From contig NC_067208.1 in assembly GCF_026262505.1 (NCBI RefSeq), positions 6,953,962 through 7,017,961 on the forward strand: a stretch of 64,000 nucleotides of DNA. Direction: 5' to 3'. Shown here in pieces: positions 17,067 through 25,997 of the stretch. The position numbers and the translations under genes are program-made. Position 1 is the stretch's first letter, and every line of letters starts with the position of its first letter. Below the pieces are notes generated by a model. That model did not search any database. It was not told the origin of the DNA and saw only the letters and a program-made list of their open reading frames with translations. The DNA comes from Trichomonas vaginalis G3. Taxonomy: Eukaryota; Parabasalia; Trichomonadida; Trichomonadidae.

Positions 17067-17594
17067 TCATTGCTTTATAACTCTCTTCCTTGGTTTCTTT
17101 TTAGTTGCTTTCTTAACATCTGTCTCCAACTTGACTGTCTTTCTTCTTCGGCCGTAATGATACCAGTTACTTCCACCAGTCAATGGGTCAAATGGTCGTT
17201 CATAAGGGTTTCCATACATTCCATAAGGTCCGTATGGATAAACCGCTGGTGGAGAAGAAACATTTTCTTTAGTTCCATCGACTCTATTTAAATGCATTGT
17301 TTCACCTTTCATCTGGTCATTAAAGTCTTTTGCGTGTTTTGCAAACTCATCGCCCTTTCCTAAAGCATTTTCTGACTCAGTCGCAACCAAATTGGATGCT
17401 TTATTTATGAGCCCTATTTTATTTAATCTTAACTTCTTTGCAACCCAGTCTCCAATCTTCCCTTTATTTGCATCTAATGTCTTCGAAACCCTTCCTCCAC
17501 TCATTTTATTTACTGCGTCATAAGCTCCAAGTGCTTTTGCTCCAAATGCTAATGCTTTTGTTCCCATTGCGCCTAAAGCTGCCCAAGCTACCAT
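17067..17594 (-). CDS. Virion-type protein with Gly/Ala-rich N-terminus and basic tail
   Basis: 175 residues: an Ala/Gly-rich N-terminus (MVAWAALGAMGTKALAFGAK), a middle helical part, a Pro/Tyr/Gly region (YPYGPYGMYGNPYERPFDP) and a strongly basic end (KKATKKKPRKRVIKQ). The N-terminus groups it with the 12265 and 15888 products. The basic end could bind DNA inside a particle, like adenovirus core proteins; this is speculative. Its ATG follows the upstream gene's stop immediately, and its 3' end runs into the terminal repeat. Confidence 0.55.
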   Translation of the reverse strand: MVAWAALGAMGTKALAFGAKALGAYDAVNKMSGGRVSKTLDANKGKIGDWVAKKLRLNKIGLINKASNLVATESENALGKGDEFAKHAKDFNDQMKGETMHLNRVDGTKENVSSPPAVYPYGPYGMYGNPYERPFDPLTGGSNWYHYGRRRKTVKLETDVKKATKKKPRKRVIKQ

Positions 17595-17819
17595 TTACCC
17601 CATATTAAAATCATCTCTCTTCAATATTATCTCATAAAAGTTCTCGTTACTGGAGAAAGTCAATGAAACATAAGCGTTCTCACGGGCTTCGCCCTCACCG
17701 CTTTGCGGTCTATCTAACTTCTTTCTTATATCATCTATACGCTTCAAAATGTCTGAACAATTGCTAACATCTTCTACAACAGTTATTTCATCATGAATGA
17801 CCTTCAAGAACAAGCTCAT
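17595..17819 (-). CDS. 74-residue protein carrying an in-frame double-hairpin repeat
   Basis: MSLFLKVIHDEITVVEDVSN, helix-rich N-terminal half, then DRPQSGEGEARENAYV, which is encoded by a GC-rich double-hairpin repeat (17684-17709), then a short beta-rich end. The unit is tightly packed between 17820 and 17594 with stop/start contacts of the TAAATG kind. No family was recognised. Confidence 0.5.
   Translation of the reverse strand: MSLFLKVIHDEITVVEDVSNCSDILKRIDDIRKKLDRPQSGEGEARENAYVSLTFSSNENFYEIILKRDDFNMG
17684..17709. repeat. GC-rich double hairpin, copy 1 (in coding sequence)
   Basis: GGGC-TTC-GCCC, then TC, then ACCGC-TTT-GCGGT: two perfect stems with 3-base loops. Stands out from the AT-rich surroundings and encodes PQSGEGEA in frame. 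Confidence 0.85.
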
Positions 17820-18701
17820 TTAATATGCTATTAAAATCATCTCAATAATGAGTCCATCCTTTCCATCTTTAGGTAGCACAACATCTTTCATTGAAGAAGG
17901 TTCGACAAGTCTTATGTTAAACTTACTGACAAAGTTTGTTATACTATAATGCTTTGGCGGCGAATACATATAGTTTGAAAGACATAATATAGATTCTTCA
18001 GCAAATTCACTTATACTGGATTTTATAACAATGTTCTCACGAGACCAAATGCCACCAATTGACAATCTTGTAAGCAATCCTGCTGAACCTTCTACTGTAA
18101 ACGTCGATGGTAACATTCCACGAAGGTCATCTATTGACATCGTTGAGTCACTGTATTTAAATATTTTCTTAAAGCAATCGTCATTATCTAACCATGCAAT
18201 AGCTTTGAAGTTTTCATTCGAATAGACATCTGCTTCATTAAATGTAAAACCTGACTTCTTTGCAGAGACGACTTTAAAATCTATTGAGTTTGTTTCAAAA
18301 TTATATGCTATGGTAACTTCTGAAGGTAATGGATGCCCTTCCGCAGTCAGTTGTTCTCTCACTACCGTTTGAAGCTTTGTATTAAAAACTTTCATGTCAT
18401 CTCCTGTGTCTAGGTTCACATACACAGCAACAGGGAAACTATCTTGCTTCTTTGTTTCATCATTATATCTCAAAACATTAAAGTTCTTCAATAATATTGT
18501 TCTTCCTGCTGGAATACTTCGAACCTGTCTGATTTCAATAGCTTTCTCACCTCCTACATACTCTACCCAGTGTCTTGGATATTCATAAGTATACTGACTT
18601 TCTTGAATTTTGGTAGGTTTCATCATAACGTGTTCATAGTATATCTTTATACTCTTGTCAGTTAGACTCGGTGCTATGTTCTGAATATTTCTGACTTGCA
18701 T
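17820..18701 (-). CDS. Putative capsid-family protein (~290 aa), inner copy A
   Basis: 293 residues from the ATG at 18701, chosen because the longer frame would overlap the divergent ATPase start. Family landmarks: 'YEYPRHWVEYVGGEKAIEIRQV' near residue 40, 'GGIWSRENIVIKSSIS', 'ILCLSNYMYSPPKHYSI', and an end rich in Ile/Leu after VVLPKDGKDGLIIEMIL. This spacing matches 33371-34228 better than the outer pair. Virion role inferred. It leads a minus-strand run 17820 > 17595 > 17067. Confidence 0.55.
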   Translation of the reverse strand: MQVRNIQNIAPSLTDKSIKIYYEHVMMKPTKIQESQYTYEYPRHWVEYVGGEKAIEIRQVRSIPAGRTILLKNFNVLRYNDETKKQDSFPVAVYVNLDTGDDMKVFNTKLQTVVREQLTAEGHPLPSEVTIAYNFETNSIDFKVVSAKKSGFTFNEADVYSNENFKAIAWLDNDDCFKKIFKYSDSTMSIDDLRGMLPSTFTVEGSAGLLTRLSIGGIWSRENIVIKSSISEFAEESILCLSNYMYSPPKHYSITNFVSKFNIRLVEPSSMKDVVLPKDGKDGLIIEMILIAY

Positions 18702-18717
18702 TTTTAATGGAGATAAA
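18702..18717. promoter_or_regulatory. 16-bp bidirectional promoter region
   Basis: TTTTAATGGAGATAAA separates the divergent starts of the capsid-family gene and the ATPase; AGATAAA is shared with the 15017 region. Confidence 0.5.
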
Positions 18718-19603
18718 ATGAAGCATTTAATACATGACGTAGATGAAGACATGAATGAAACTACAGACAAACTTAACTCTTCTCTCATTCTTCCTTTCAG
18801 CAAAGATTATGAGTTCTGTTCAAATGGTGTGTATTTCTATTGTGGAAAGATGGGTTCAGGTAAGACATTTAACCTCATTCGTCATATACTCATAACAGAG
18901 CGTTTAGGAAACGACTCTTACTATGACCAAATCATTATATCAGCAACTTCAGACTCTATGGACTCAACAGCGAAAACATTTATGTCAAAAGTTCAAGCCT
19001 CTGTCGTTAAAGTTCCAGACAGTGAACTCATTGAATTTCTTCAACGTTACATTCGACGTAAGAGGAAATATTATGCCATCGTTGAATTTATACAGTCAGG
19101 AATGCAAAAGACTTCTGAGGAGATGGAAAGAATTATTGACAAACACCACTTACGTCAATACTCAGGAGTTTACGATATGAAACGACTTACAAACTACATT
19201 CTGTCAAAACTTTCAAAATACCCCTTCAAAAAATATCCTCAAACACTTTATTAGTTTGTGACGACTTCGCCGGAAAAGGTTTAGTGTCAAAGCCTGACTC
19301 ACCATTAGCTAACATCATACTAAAGTCAGACATTACCATTTAACTGTAGCAATACTTATGCAAACATGGAGGTTTTTAGCTTTAAACATAAAACGTCTCA
19401 TAACTGACTTCGTTATCTTTCAAGGTTTCTCACGTTATGATATTGAACTCATTTGGAAACAGTCAGGTATAACATTACCTTTTGAAGAAATTTGGGAAGC
19501 ATATAAGTCTCTCATCTCTCCTCGTTCATACCTTGAGATTCATATCATGACTAATACCATTAAAGTCAAAAATATTCCATGGGAACGACCAACATTGTTT
19601 TAA
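18718..19603 (+). pseudogene. A32-like packaging ATPase, inner copy (broken)
   Basis: Same family and motif order as the outer ATPase at 2723: Walker A GKMGSGKT near residue 43, then the RRKRKYYAIVEFIQSGM segment that parallels 'RRVLKYNAINEYINSKF' in the outer copy, and a C-terminal 'TDFVIFQGFSRYDIELI' region. It is broken, with about two breaks. If the element still moves or packages, it would need the enzyme from another copy. Confidence 0.75.
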
Positions 19604-20001
19604 AGTTTAACCTTCAATTGACTGATGGTAAACAAATTCCATGCATCTCTGTCGCCATTTCTGTTAATATTTTTGCTGTCATTCATATCATCCACTTCCC
19701 CATCCGTTAGCTTTTGAGGATATGCGTTAGAATAGCTGTTCTTAAATGAAGGCTTTTCACCTTTGAGAGCATAAACTCTATAACTTTCTGCATACTTTAT
19801 GTTTGAACCTCCTGAGCCATCATTGACATAAATTTTTATAGGCTTCCACCCTTTGTTCATGTTCCTGCTTCTTCCCTTAGCTCTTTTGTTCAGTAGTTCT
19901 ACATCTTTATACACAGCTCCTGTCTCAGTGAATTCAACAATATTTTCATTCGTTAGCTTTACATTCAAACCCTTGTCGAGTATATTGTTCATTTCATACA
20001 T
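19600..20001 (-). CDS. Unknown 133-residue protein
   Basis: Start taken at the ATG at 20001 (MYEMNNILDKGLNVKLTNEN); the frame is open further upstream, but that would overlap the divergent gene at 20027. It contains a Gly/Ser-rich turn (YVNDGSGGSNIKYAE) and a polar Asp/Asn-rich C-terminal part. Beta-rich overall, no family recognised. It ends 4 bp inside the ATPase gene's end on the opposite strand. Confidence 0.5.
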   Translation of the reverse strand: MYEMNNILDKGLNVKLTNENIVEFTETGAVYKDVELLNKRAKGRSRNMNKGWKPIKIYVNDGSGGSNIKYAESYRVYALKGEKPSFKNSYSNAYPQKLTDGEVDDMNDSKNINRNGDRDAWNLFTISQLKVKL

Positions 20002-20026
20002 ATAAAAGGTTTTTATTCTATATGAA

Positions 20027-20641
20027 ATGAGAAGCAAATCCATCTTAGCTGGTGCCGTTAATGTTCCAATTGAACCAACATCAAATGTTGACTCACGAAC
20101 GACAAACAATATTGTCATAAAGAACTATAGTTCAGAGTGTTTGAAAGAAAAAGAACCAGAACTTAAGTCGGTGAATTTAAACACAGCTTCAAACGCTAAC
20201 GCTACATCAGATGTTAAGTTAGAGTATCCACCACTGGACCAAATTCTTTCAAGAGAAGCCAACGACAATCCTTACACAAATGTTCAAACAAATCCTTCAG
20301 ATAACGTAGACCATTACCTTCTTCAGTTATACCAAACAATTTTACTCAAAGACGATAAGAAGCTTTTGACAAATCTTATAAGTAAGAACCAAATAATTCT
20401 AACAAAGGAGGACCTTGAAAATGTTATCTCACGAATAACAGGGAAACAATGTGTCATTGACTATCTCGACCCTGAAATCGAATGCTGTGGTCAAACTCCA
20501 CTATTCATGAAAATAGGTAACATCCGCATCATTGAAACACCAGGAACTACAGGAGTTGAGTTTAAGTATAAATATTCGAATGAATATACAAAACTTTCAA
20601 CAGAATATAAGCTTTGTTTGAAATATGTTTTAGTAAATTAA
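20027..20641 (+). CDS. Unknown 204-residue protein
   Basis: Begins MRSKSILAGAVNVPIEPTSN, a polar N-terminus that may be disordered, with a YPPLDQILSRE segment near residue 68. The latter half looks globular and includes two Cys in YLDPEIECCGQTPLFMKIGN. Divergent from 19600-20001 across 25 bp. No family was recognised. A double hairpin follows 12 bp after the stop and could act as a 3' end structure. Confidence 0.55.
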   Translation: MRSKSILAGAVNVPIEPTSNVDSRTTNNIVIKNYSSECLKEKEPELKSVNLNTASNANATSDVKLEYPPLDQILSREANDNPYTNVQTNPSDNVDHYLLQLYQTILLKDDKKLLTNLISKNQIILTKEDLENVISRITGKQCVIDYLDPEIECCGQTPLFMKIGNIRIIETPGTTGVEFKYKYSNEYTKLSTEYKLCLKYVLVN

Positions 20642-20652
20642 AGCAGTCAGGA

Positions 20653-20685
20653 GGGCTCTTTGAGCCCATCTTGGCGCTTTGCGCC
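20653..20685. repeat. GC-rich double hairpin, copy 2 (intergenic)
   Basis: GGGCTC-TTT-GAGCCC followed by GGCGC-TTT-GCGCC. Sits between two convergent genes (20641 and 20702), a place where a terminator would also be expected. Confidence 0.8.
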
Positions 20686-20701
20686 GTCAGTCAAAAAAAT
20701 T

Positions 20702-20944
20702 TCAAGTTAGCAATTTGTAATATCTATCCAAAACTTCTTCAACAGTATCGAACTCATCTTCATAATGCAAACCTAATCTTATTGACTTGGTGCAGTTTTC
20801 ACTAACACAATATTTTTCTGTTCTCTTGACTGACATAACTAACTCATTTGTTTCATCAAACAGCAACAACCAAAGTTCATGACCTAATACATAACATTCA
20901 TACTTTATATTTTTAGCTCTGAGTTCTCTTGTAAGCTGTTGCAT
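20702..20944 (-). CDS. Unknown 80-residue protein
   Basis: MQQLTRELRAKNIKYECYVL, compact alpha/beta sequence with several Cys and a C-terminal helix (FDTVEEVLDRYYKLLT). It starts inside the end of the upstream penton-like gene (40-bp overlap), a compact arrangement common in this element. No family was recognised. Confidence 0.5.
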   Translation of the reverse strand: MQQLTRELRAKNIKYECYVLGHELWLLLFDETNELVMSVKRTEKYCVSENCTKSIRLGLHYEDEFDTVEEVLDRYYKLLT

Positions 20945-21681
20945 TTAATATTTTCTAAAAAGTCAACTTCAACAGTCATTCGCACTGGTGCCTTCAGTTC
21001 TACAGGCTCTCCTTGAAAGTCAACAAGTCTGAATTGCATGTCTTTCAAATTATGAGGACTAATGCGAACCCATTTACCTAAATGAGTTGCTATGACAGGA
21101 ACGTTTGGAATGAACATTGAATTGACTGCATAACAGAAGGATTTATATTCTACTGAACCTTTACTATTAACTCCTGAAATGCCTGTGACATTAGCTATTT
21201 TAGACTCAATGTATAAACAATTACCATAACATACGTATGGAACAGATTTCATCTCAATCGTTTTGTCAACACTTTTCAAAGGAAATGTCATATGGTATGC
21301 ACCCAAAAGAAGTTGTACTCTATGACTCATTCTTGGTATCTTAAACTCCTTCACATAACTGAACTTCAAAACTCCTGCAATAAGTTTAACATTCATTAAG
21401 TTTTCTTCGTTATCCTTGTTTATTGTAGTATTTATGAGAGCATTTAACACTCCAGCTAATGTTTCCATCTTATATTCTACATTATTGTGAAATCTTATTT
21501 CGTGCTTCTTTCCATCTATTTCAATCTCCATGAAATCTGTTTCATCTGTTATAACGAATGAAGCGATAGTATTGAAGTCAACCATTCTGAATGCAAGCGC
21601 CTCATTCTGTAGACCTAAGTTTGTTTGTAGCTTTACTGTCCCGTATTCGTTTGGGTATGTACTTTGCAAATAGAACAACAT
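20905..21681 (-). CDS. Penton-like minor capsid protein, inner element
   Basis: 258 residues from the ATG at 21681, chosen so as not to overlap the divergent fibre start. The protein is beta-rich throughout. The C-terminal ISPHNLKDMQFRLVDFQGEP segment matches the pattern at the end of the gene cut by the left window edge. In Polintons such ~250-residue single-jelly-roll proteins form the vertex (penton). Its position next to the fibre gene fits a penton-fibre pair. The role is inferred from pattern and context. Confidence 0.6.
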   Translation of the reverse strand: MLFYLQSTYPNEYGTVKLQTNLGLQNEALAFRMVDFNTIASFVITDETDFMEIEIDGKKHEIRFHNNVEYKMETLAGVLNALINTTINKDNEENLMNVKLIAGVLKFSYVKEFKIPRMSHRVQLLLGAYHMTFPLKSVDKTIEMKSVPYVCYGNCLYIESKIANVTGISGVNSKGSVEYKSFCYAVNSMFIPNVPVIATHLGKWVRISPHNLKDMQFRLVDFQGEPVELKAPVRMTVEVDFLENIKCNSLQENSELKI

Positions 21682-21698
21682 TTTATTCTCATTAAAAT
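21682..21698. promoter_or_regulatory. 17-bp bidirectional promoter region
   Basis: TTTATTCTCATTAAAAT lies between the penton-like and fibre start codons. Confidence 0.5.
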
Positions 21699-24600
21699 AT
21701 GAGTATAGCTGCATATGCGTATGAAGCTGACAGAGCTAAACGTTTATATTTTGGTCAATACTCTCTCACACTTACTGACAAATATATTGTTATCACTGAT
21801 GGAAATACTGAGAAATACATAACATGGAAGGACTATGAAAAGTTTGACCCTATTTTAACTCCATGTACTATGCCGTTTATAAAGGACGGTGAAATTATTG
21901 AAAAAGATAATACAACCGTATATAGGTCTGTTTATGAAGCATTAGAATATATGTTGAATCATAACCCAAAAAGATTTGACCCAAGCACTACACCATGCGC
22001 AATGCCTTTTATTAAGGACGGTGAAATCGTAAGAGTTCCGGATTCAACGGTTTACACAGCTGTTCAAAACAGTTTACAAAACATTTTAGCGAATATCTTT
22101 AATTCAGAAACTACAGAAATAAAATTACCGTATATAACAGATGCTAAAGAAATTAAATCAAAAACGACAACATTATTTACGTCACTTAATGATTTAATGA
22201 CTTATATCATTAATACTCCTTCTTCGACTACAGCATTTGATCCAAACTTGACGGTTTGCAGTGTACCTTTCATAAAGTCGCAAAGCGACCAGGGCGAAGC
22301 CCATGACAGTTCATTAATTACTTTAAGGGATTCGACAGTTAATGAATCATTAAAGGCTTCATTAATGAAAATCATTGATTTTAACTCATTCACGAATACA
22401 TATAATTCATTCATTAATGTTTCATATGCTTCTAAAGAAGGTGAGCCAAAAACTATTGATAAAGCGGTGTATGAAATAAAAGCATCAACGACGAAATTGA
22501 ATTCGTTAACTTTTGACGGTGATAGTTTCGTTAATGACATAACATCGGGGAAAACAATTTTAACGAAAGAAAACTTAAAATCTCATGTTAGTGAGTTCGT
22601 TGAAATTGAAAAAGAAGGTGGAATTAAGTTCGATCCACTGAATTTCATTTTCAGCTTAGCGAATGCGGGTGTTAATTTTGCTGAATGGACAACTATACAG
22701 AGTGAAATAAATGCAATATGGGCGTTTTTGGGGTCAAAAGCGGGAATGAGTGAGCTTGTAAATGCTGCAAGAACATTAGGTGAAACAGGAAATTTTGTAG
22801 ATGGTTTTAAAAGACTTGTTTCAAATGTTTTAACAAACACAAAGAAATTATTTAGATATACCGTACATAACGGACGGATTTTCGAACAGATAGCAACAAA
22901 CCCTCCGGTTATGACTGCGTTGATGATGGTTAGAGATATAAAACCACGTAACGACGGGAACGAAGAACATGAACAACAGGATACTGGTCGGGTTATTCGA
23001 GACATTAAAAACGTGTATCCTGAAGTTATTGATTTATTTAGAGGAGTTAATGATTCAATTTCAAAACATTCTATAACCCTCGATGAAGAGAATAAATTAA
23101 CAGATTATATATTCGTCATTATTGCAGAAATAATGAAGAGAATAAATGAAAAAGGAATTGGTGATATCATTAATGTCAGCGATGTAATGATGAAAAGAAA
23201 TTTTGACTCATTATTTACAAAACCGAAAACAGAATATAGTCTTTATGACGTAATTACCGAATTAATGAAAAAGATTAATGATAATAAGAGTTCTGGCGGA
23301 AGAGTTGAATTAGAAGTGAATGATGTTAATGAGAAATTAGCCGAAAAAGCAGACAAAAATGAGCTTTTAGCTCTGAGTGATAAAGTCAAGAACCATGTTC
23401 ATTATATAACTTCAGCCGAACATATTATAACGGACTATCATGGATATTTAACACAGGATGAACAAATAAGCACTGAAGATGTTAATGAAAGAAGATACAA
23501 ATTCATTCGTGCTAAAGGTTATGACATACACTGTACTGTACAGTATGACACAGGTAAAGCACCAGAAGCATTTGGTTATAACAATGAAATTTATGCTTCA
23601 TACTTCTTTGTTAACGGTGTATTAGTTGAACCAAGATTTACTTTGAGAGTTAAGTCAAAAATAACTTTTGAAGATGCTATTAAAAGTAAAGCTGACAAAG
23701 TTGAACTTGACGCAACGAACAAAGTTTTGAAATCTCATAAACACAATATCTCCGATATAAATGAACTTCAAGCTACATTAAATAGTAAAGCTGACAAGAA
23801 CCATACACATGAATCCTTCACTACTGTTAGAGCAGACGACATAATATTGAACTATACCCTTGGTTCAAGTGCACCTTTAGAGAATCCAAGTACAAGCGTA
23901 AAAGATACACTAAACTCCTTAAATAGTAAATGTATGAACATTGAAGGTCATGTCAGAAACTTTGAAACACATGAACTACCAGCAATGTTAGATAAAAAAG
24001 CAGATAAAGAACATACACATAACTCCTTCTCAACTGTTGCTATAGAAAGTATTGAAGGAACGGTTGGCGGAACTGGTGGGGATGCATTATATTATAAACC
24101 TCCTAACTTTCCACAAGGTTTAACATCGAATGAAAACATAACAACGAAGAAAGAAATTAGCTGTAAAAATGTTTATGTCATGAATGATGAAAATAATGTT
24201 AAATTCACTGCTCAAGATTTATATGATAAGAAGGCTGACAAAACAGAGCTTCAAACATTAAAGACTGAAATACTTCAAACATTATATCCTGCAGGCTCTA
24301 TTTATACGTCAATGAATTCAACAAATCCAGCAACAGTTTTAGGTTTTGGTTCATGGAAGCAGATTGTAGATAAATTCTTATACTGTGCTAGATATTCAAA
24401 GCAAACAGGAGGTTCGAAGAAAATTAAAGAAGCAAACCTTCCACCGCACACTCATACAGGAACGACAAACTTTTCTGGCGACCATAGCCACTCATTAAGA
24501 GACCATCCATTATACAACTCAGAGTATGAAGCTGGCAATGATGTTTTATCTCCATCTTATAACAATTCAGCAAAAAAGACTTTTCGACAAACTGAACCAG

Positions 24601-24701
24601 GAGGAAATCATGTCCATACTTTCACAACAAATCCAACAGGCTCGGGTGAAGATTATATGCCACCATTTGTGACTATATTCGCATGGTACCGCGTTCAATG
24701 A
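21699..24701 (+). CDS. Large fibre protein with phage-type collar C-terminus, inner element
   Basis: 1000 residues. The N-terminal third has three ~55-residue repeats built on 'FDP.LTPC.MPFIKDGE' (about residues 48, 90 and 180). A long helical/polar middle follows, then shaft-like 'KADK.HTH.SF.TV' repeats (about 680-800) and a collar tip: YPAGSIYTSMNSTNPATVLG, FGSWKQIVDKFLY, LPPHTHTG, MPPFVTIFAWYR. The tip is clearly related to the outer fibre, while the rest differs. The third N-terminal repeat contains an in-frame double hairpin. Likely the receptor-binding spike of the particle. Confidence 0.75.
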   Translation: MSIAAYAYEADRAKRLYFGQYSLTLTDKYIVITDGNTEKYITWKDYEKFDPILTPCTMPFIKDGEIIEKDNTTVYRSVYEALEYMLNHNPKRFDPSTTPCAMPFIKDGEIVRVPDSTVYTAVQNSLQNILANIFNSETTEIKLPYITDAKEIKSKTTTLFTSLNDLMTYIINTPSSTTAFDPNLTVCSVPFIKSQSDQGEAHDSSLITLRDSTVNESLKASLMKIIDFNSFTNTYNSFINVSYASKEGEPKTIDKAVYEIKASTTKLNSLTFDGDSFVNDITSGKTILTKENLKSHVSEFVEIEKEGGIKFDPLNFIFSLANAGVNFAEWTTIQSEINAIWAFLGSKAGMSELVNAARTLGETGNFVDGFKRLVSNVLTNTKKLFRYTVHNGRIFEQIATNPPVMTALMMVRDIKPRNDGNEEHEQQDTGRVIRDIKNVYPEVIDLFRGVNDSISKHSITLDEENKLTDYIFVIIAEIMKRINEKGIGDIINVSDVMMKRNFDSLFTKPKTEYSLYDVITELMKKINDNKSSGGRVELEVNDVNEKLAEKADKNELLALSDKVKNHVHYITSAEHIITDYHGYLTQDEQISTEDVNERRYKFIRAKGYDIHCTVQYDTGKAPEAFGYNNEIYASYFFVNGVLVEPRFTLRVKSKITFEDAIKSKADKVELDATNKVLKSHKHNISDINELQATLNSKADKNHTHESFTTVRADDIILNYTLGSSAPLENPSTSVKDTLNSLNSKCMNIEGHVRNFETHELPAMLDKKADKEHTHNSFSTVAIESIEGTVGGTGGDALYYKPPNFPQGLTSNENITTKKEISCKNVYVMNDENNVKFTAQDLYDKKADKTELQTLKTEILQTLYPAGSIYTSMNSTNPATVLGFGSWKQIVDKFLYCARYSKQTGGSKKIKEANLPPHTHTGTTNFSGDHSHSLRDHPLYNSEYEAGNDVLSPSYNNSAKKTFRQTEPGGNHVHTFTTNPTGSGEDYMPPFVTIFAWYRVQ
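22277..22302. repeat. GC-rich double hairpin, copy 3 (in fibre coding sequence)
   Basis: GTCGC-AAA-GCGAC, CA, GGGC-GAA-GCCC: two perfect stems. It encodes KSQSDQGEAHD in frame, interrupting the third copy of an N-terminal protein repeat. Confidence 0.85.
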
Positions 24702-24741
24702 ACGCGCTTGAGCCTAGAATAAAATCTTTAACTTTACATAA

Positions 24742-25827
24742 ATGAGCTTGAAAGAAGTATTCGAACAACATCCATGGAGGTCATTTAAGAAGTTCAATGA
24801 AGCTGCAAAGAGTTGGGGATTTACTAACAGAGCTGAAGTTAAAAAGTTCTTTGACAAAAATGTTGTACATCAAACAAAAATAAACCCTTACGACTACTTT
24901 TTACCAATTTACTCCAACACTCCTGACGCATACCAATTTGACACTCTCATTCAAAGCAGAAAAGGAGGACATAAACCATTCCTCATCTTCATAAATGTTA
25001 ACACTCGTAAAGCATATGCATATCCAATGAAAAATAAAGGAACTCGTGAAGTGTTAAGAGTTTTACAAAAGTTTGTAGCAGAACATAACCCAAGTACTTT
25101 AACATCAGACCAAGACAGTGCATACCTCAGCAATGAAATCACAGAATTTCTCATTAAGCATAACATAACTCACTACACTACTGAAGACCATAACCATAAC
25201 ATACTCGGCATCATAAACCGCTTCATAAGGACTCTCAGAGATTTAAACCAAGAGCGAGACTTTACCGAAGAAACAATGAAACATTTTCTCGAAGTATATA
25301 ATTCCTCAACACATTCTACAACAGGACATACACCAAATTCAATGACACAACAACAAGAAGAAAAGTATATACAAAAGAAACGAAGCCAAACACAAAATAT
25401 CAGAAATTCAACACAATTTACCCTCATTCCTGGTACAAAAGTTCGCGTAGTTCTTGACGACAAACCGTTGACAAAGAAACGTTTAAGGTTAAGTAGAAAC
25501 TATTATATCGTAGACTCTACGCAAGGTAATGGATATCTTATAAAAGCTGCCGACGACTCTATTGCACTTTATCCTCGTCAGAAATTAGTCGAAAGTAGTA
25601 ATGGCAAACTTGCTGAAACCATTGACGAAGCAAAGCGAGGAGTGGTTATTGAAATACTTGGCTATAACATAAACGATGACACTTATAAAGTAAGATATGA
25701 AGGAGGCGTTGAAGATGTTATACCATCTAAGAACTTGAGAGAGTCGAAGCCAACACATCTGGGACCATTAGAGCGGGAGTACTGGAAAGACAAAAATATG
25801 CCAGAAAGAATAAGAAAATTTTTCTAA
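24742..25827 (+). CDS. Polinton integrase with chromo-like C-terminal domain, inner element
   Basis: 361 residues. An N-terminal helical part (SFKKFNEAAKSWGFTNRAEV) precedes the RVE core, with Asp67 (AYQFDTLIQ) and Asp123 (LTSDQDSAYLS) and the downstream 'LGII.RFIRTLRDLN' helix at the usual spacing. The last ~75 residues include VVIEILGYNINDDTYKVRYE and GGVEDVIPSKNLRES, which looks like a chromo/Tudor-type barrel that could steer insertion to chromatin. It differs strongly from the outer integrase, so the two elements come from separate lineages. It follows the fibre on the same strand by 40 bp. Confidence 0.8.
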   Translation: MSLKEVFEQHPWRSFKKFNEAAKSWGFTNRAEVKKFFDKNVVHQTKINPYDYFLPIYSNTPDAYQFDTLIQSRKGGHKPFLIFINVNTRKAYAYPMKNKGTREVLRVLQKFVAEHNPSTLTSDQDSAYLSNEITEFLIKHNITHYTTEDHNHNILGIINRFIRTLRDLNQERDFTEETMKHFLEVYNSSTHSTTGHTPNSMTQQQEEKYIQKKRSQTQNIRNSTQFTLIPGTKVRVVLDDKPLTKKRLRLSRNYYIVDSTQGNGYLIKAADDSIALYPRQKLVESSNGKLAETIDEAKRGVVIEILGYNINDDTYKVRYEGGVEDVIPSKNLRESKPTHLGPLEREYWKDKNMPERIRKFF

Positions 25828-25866
25828 ACTTTTTCATTAGATGTAAATCAGACAAAAATAATGTTT

Positions 25867-25914
25867 AGGTGAAGAGGTGAGATCTCACCTGTTTTTTCAC
25901 CTGTTTTTTCACCC
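25867..25914. repeat. AGGTGA palindromic repeat, copy 6
   Basis: Upstream border of the inner three-gene island, with a perfect GAGGTGAGATCTCACCT core. Confidence 0.85.
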
Positions 25915-25997
25915 TCACGAATTTTCATGAATTTCCTTAAGATAGAAAAATAAAGTTAGTTTTATTTTTATTTATTTTTTTATTTTGTATAAAAGAT

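Larger units (their letters stand above)
16333..17093. repeat. Inner element left terminal inverted repeat
   Basis: About 760 bp, nearly identical in inverse to 34909-35669. It starts AGTTAGTATACC, has a GC-rich outer 60 bp (GACACTGCGCGCCTCCGTAC), then two ~62-bp subterminal direct repeats (16,401-16,524; shared core ACCAACTTAACCTTAAATA), then the 106-residue ORF and AGGTGA repeat copy 5. It ends inside the 3' end of the adjoining gene. Confidence 0.9.

Noticed and set aside
9150-17822. TAAATG junctions as poxvirus-type late promoters
   Set aside because: TAAATG arises readily where a stop and a start touch; no other late-promoter feature is consistent, so I treat it as tight gene packing.
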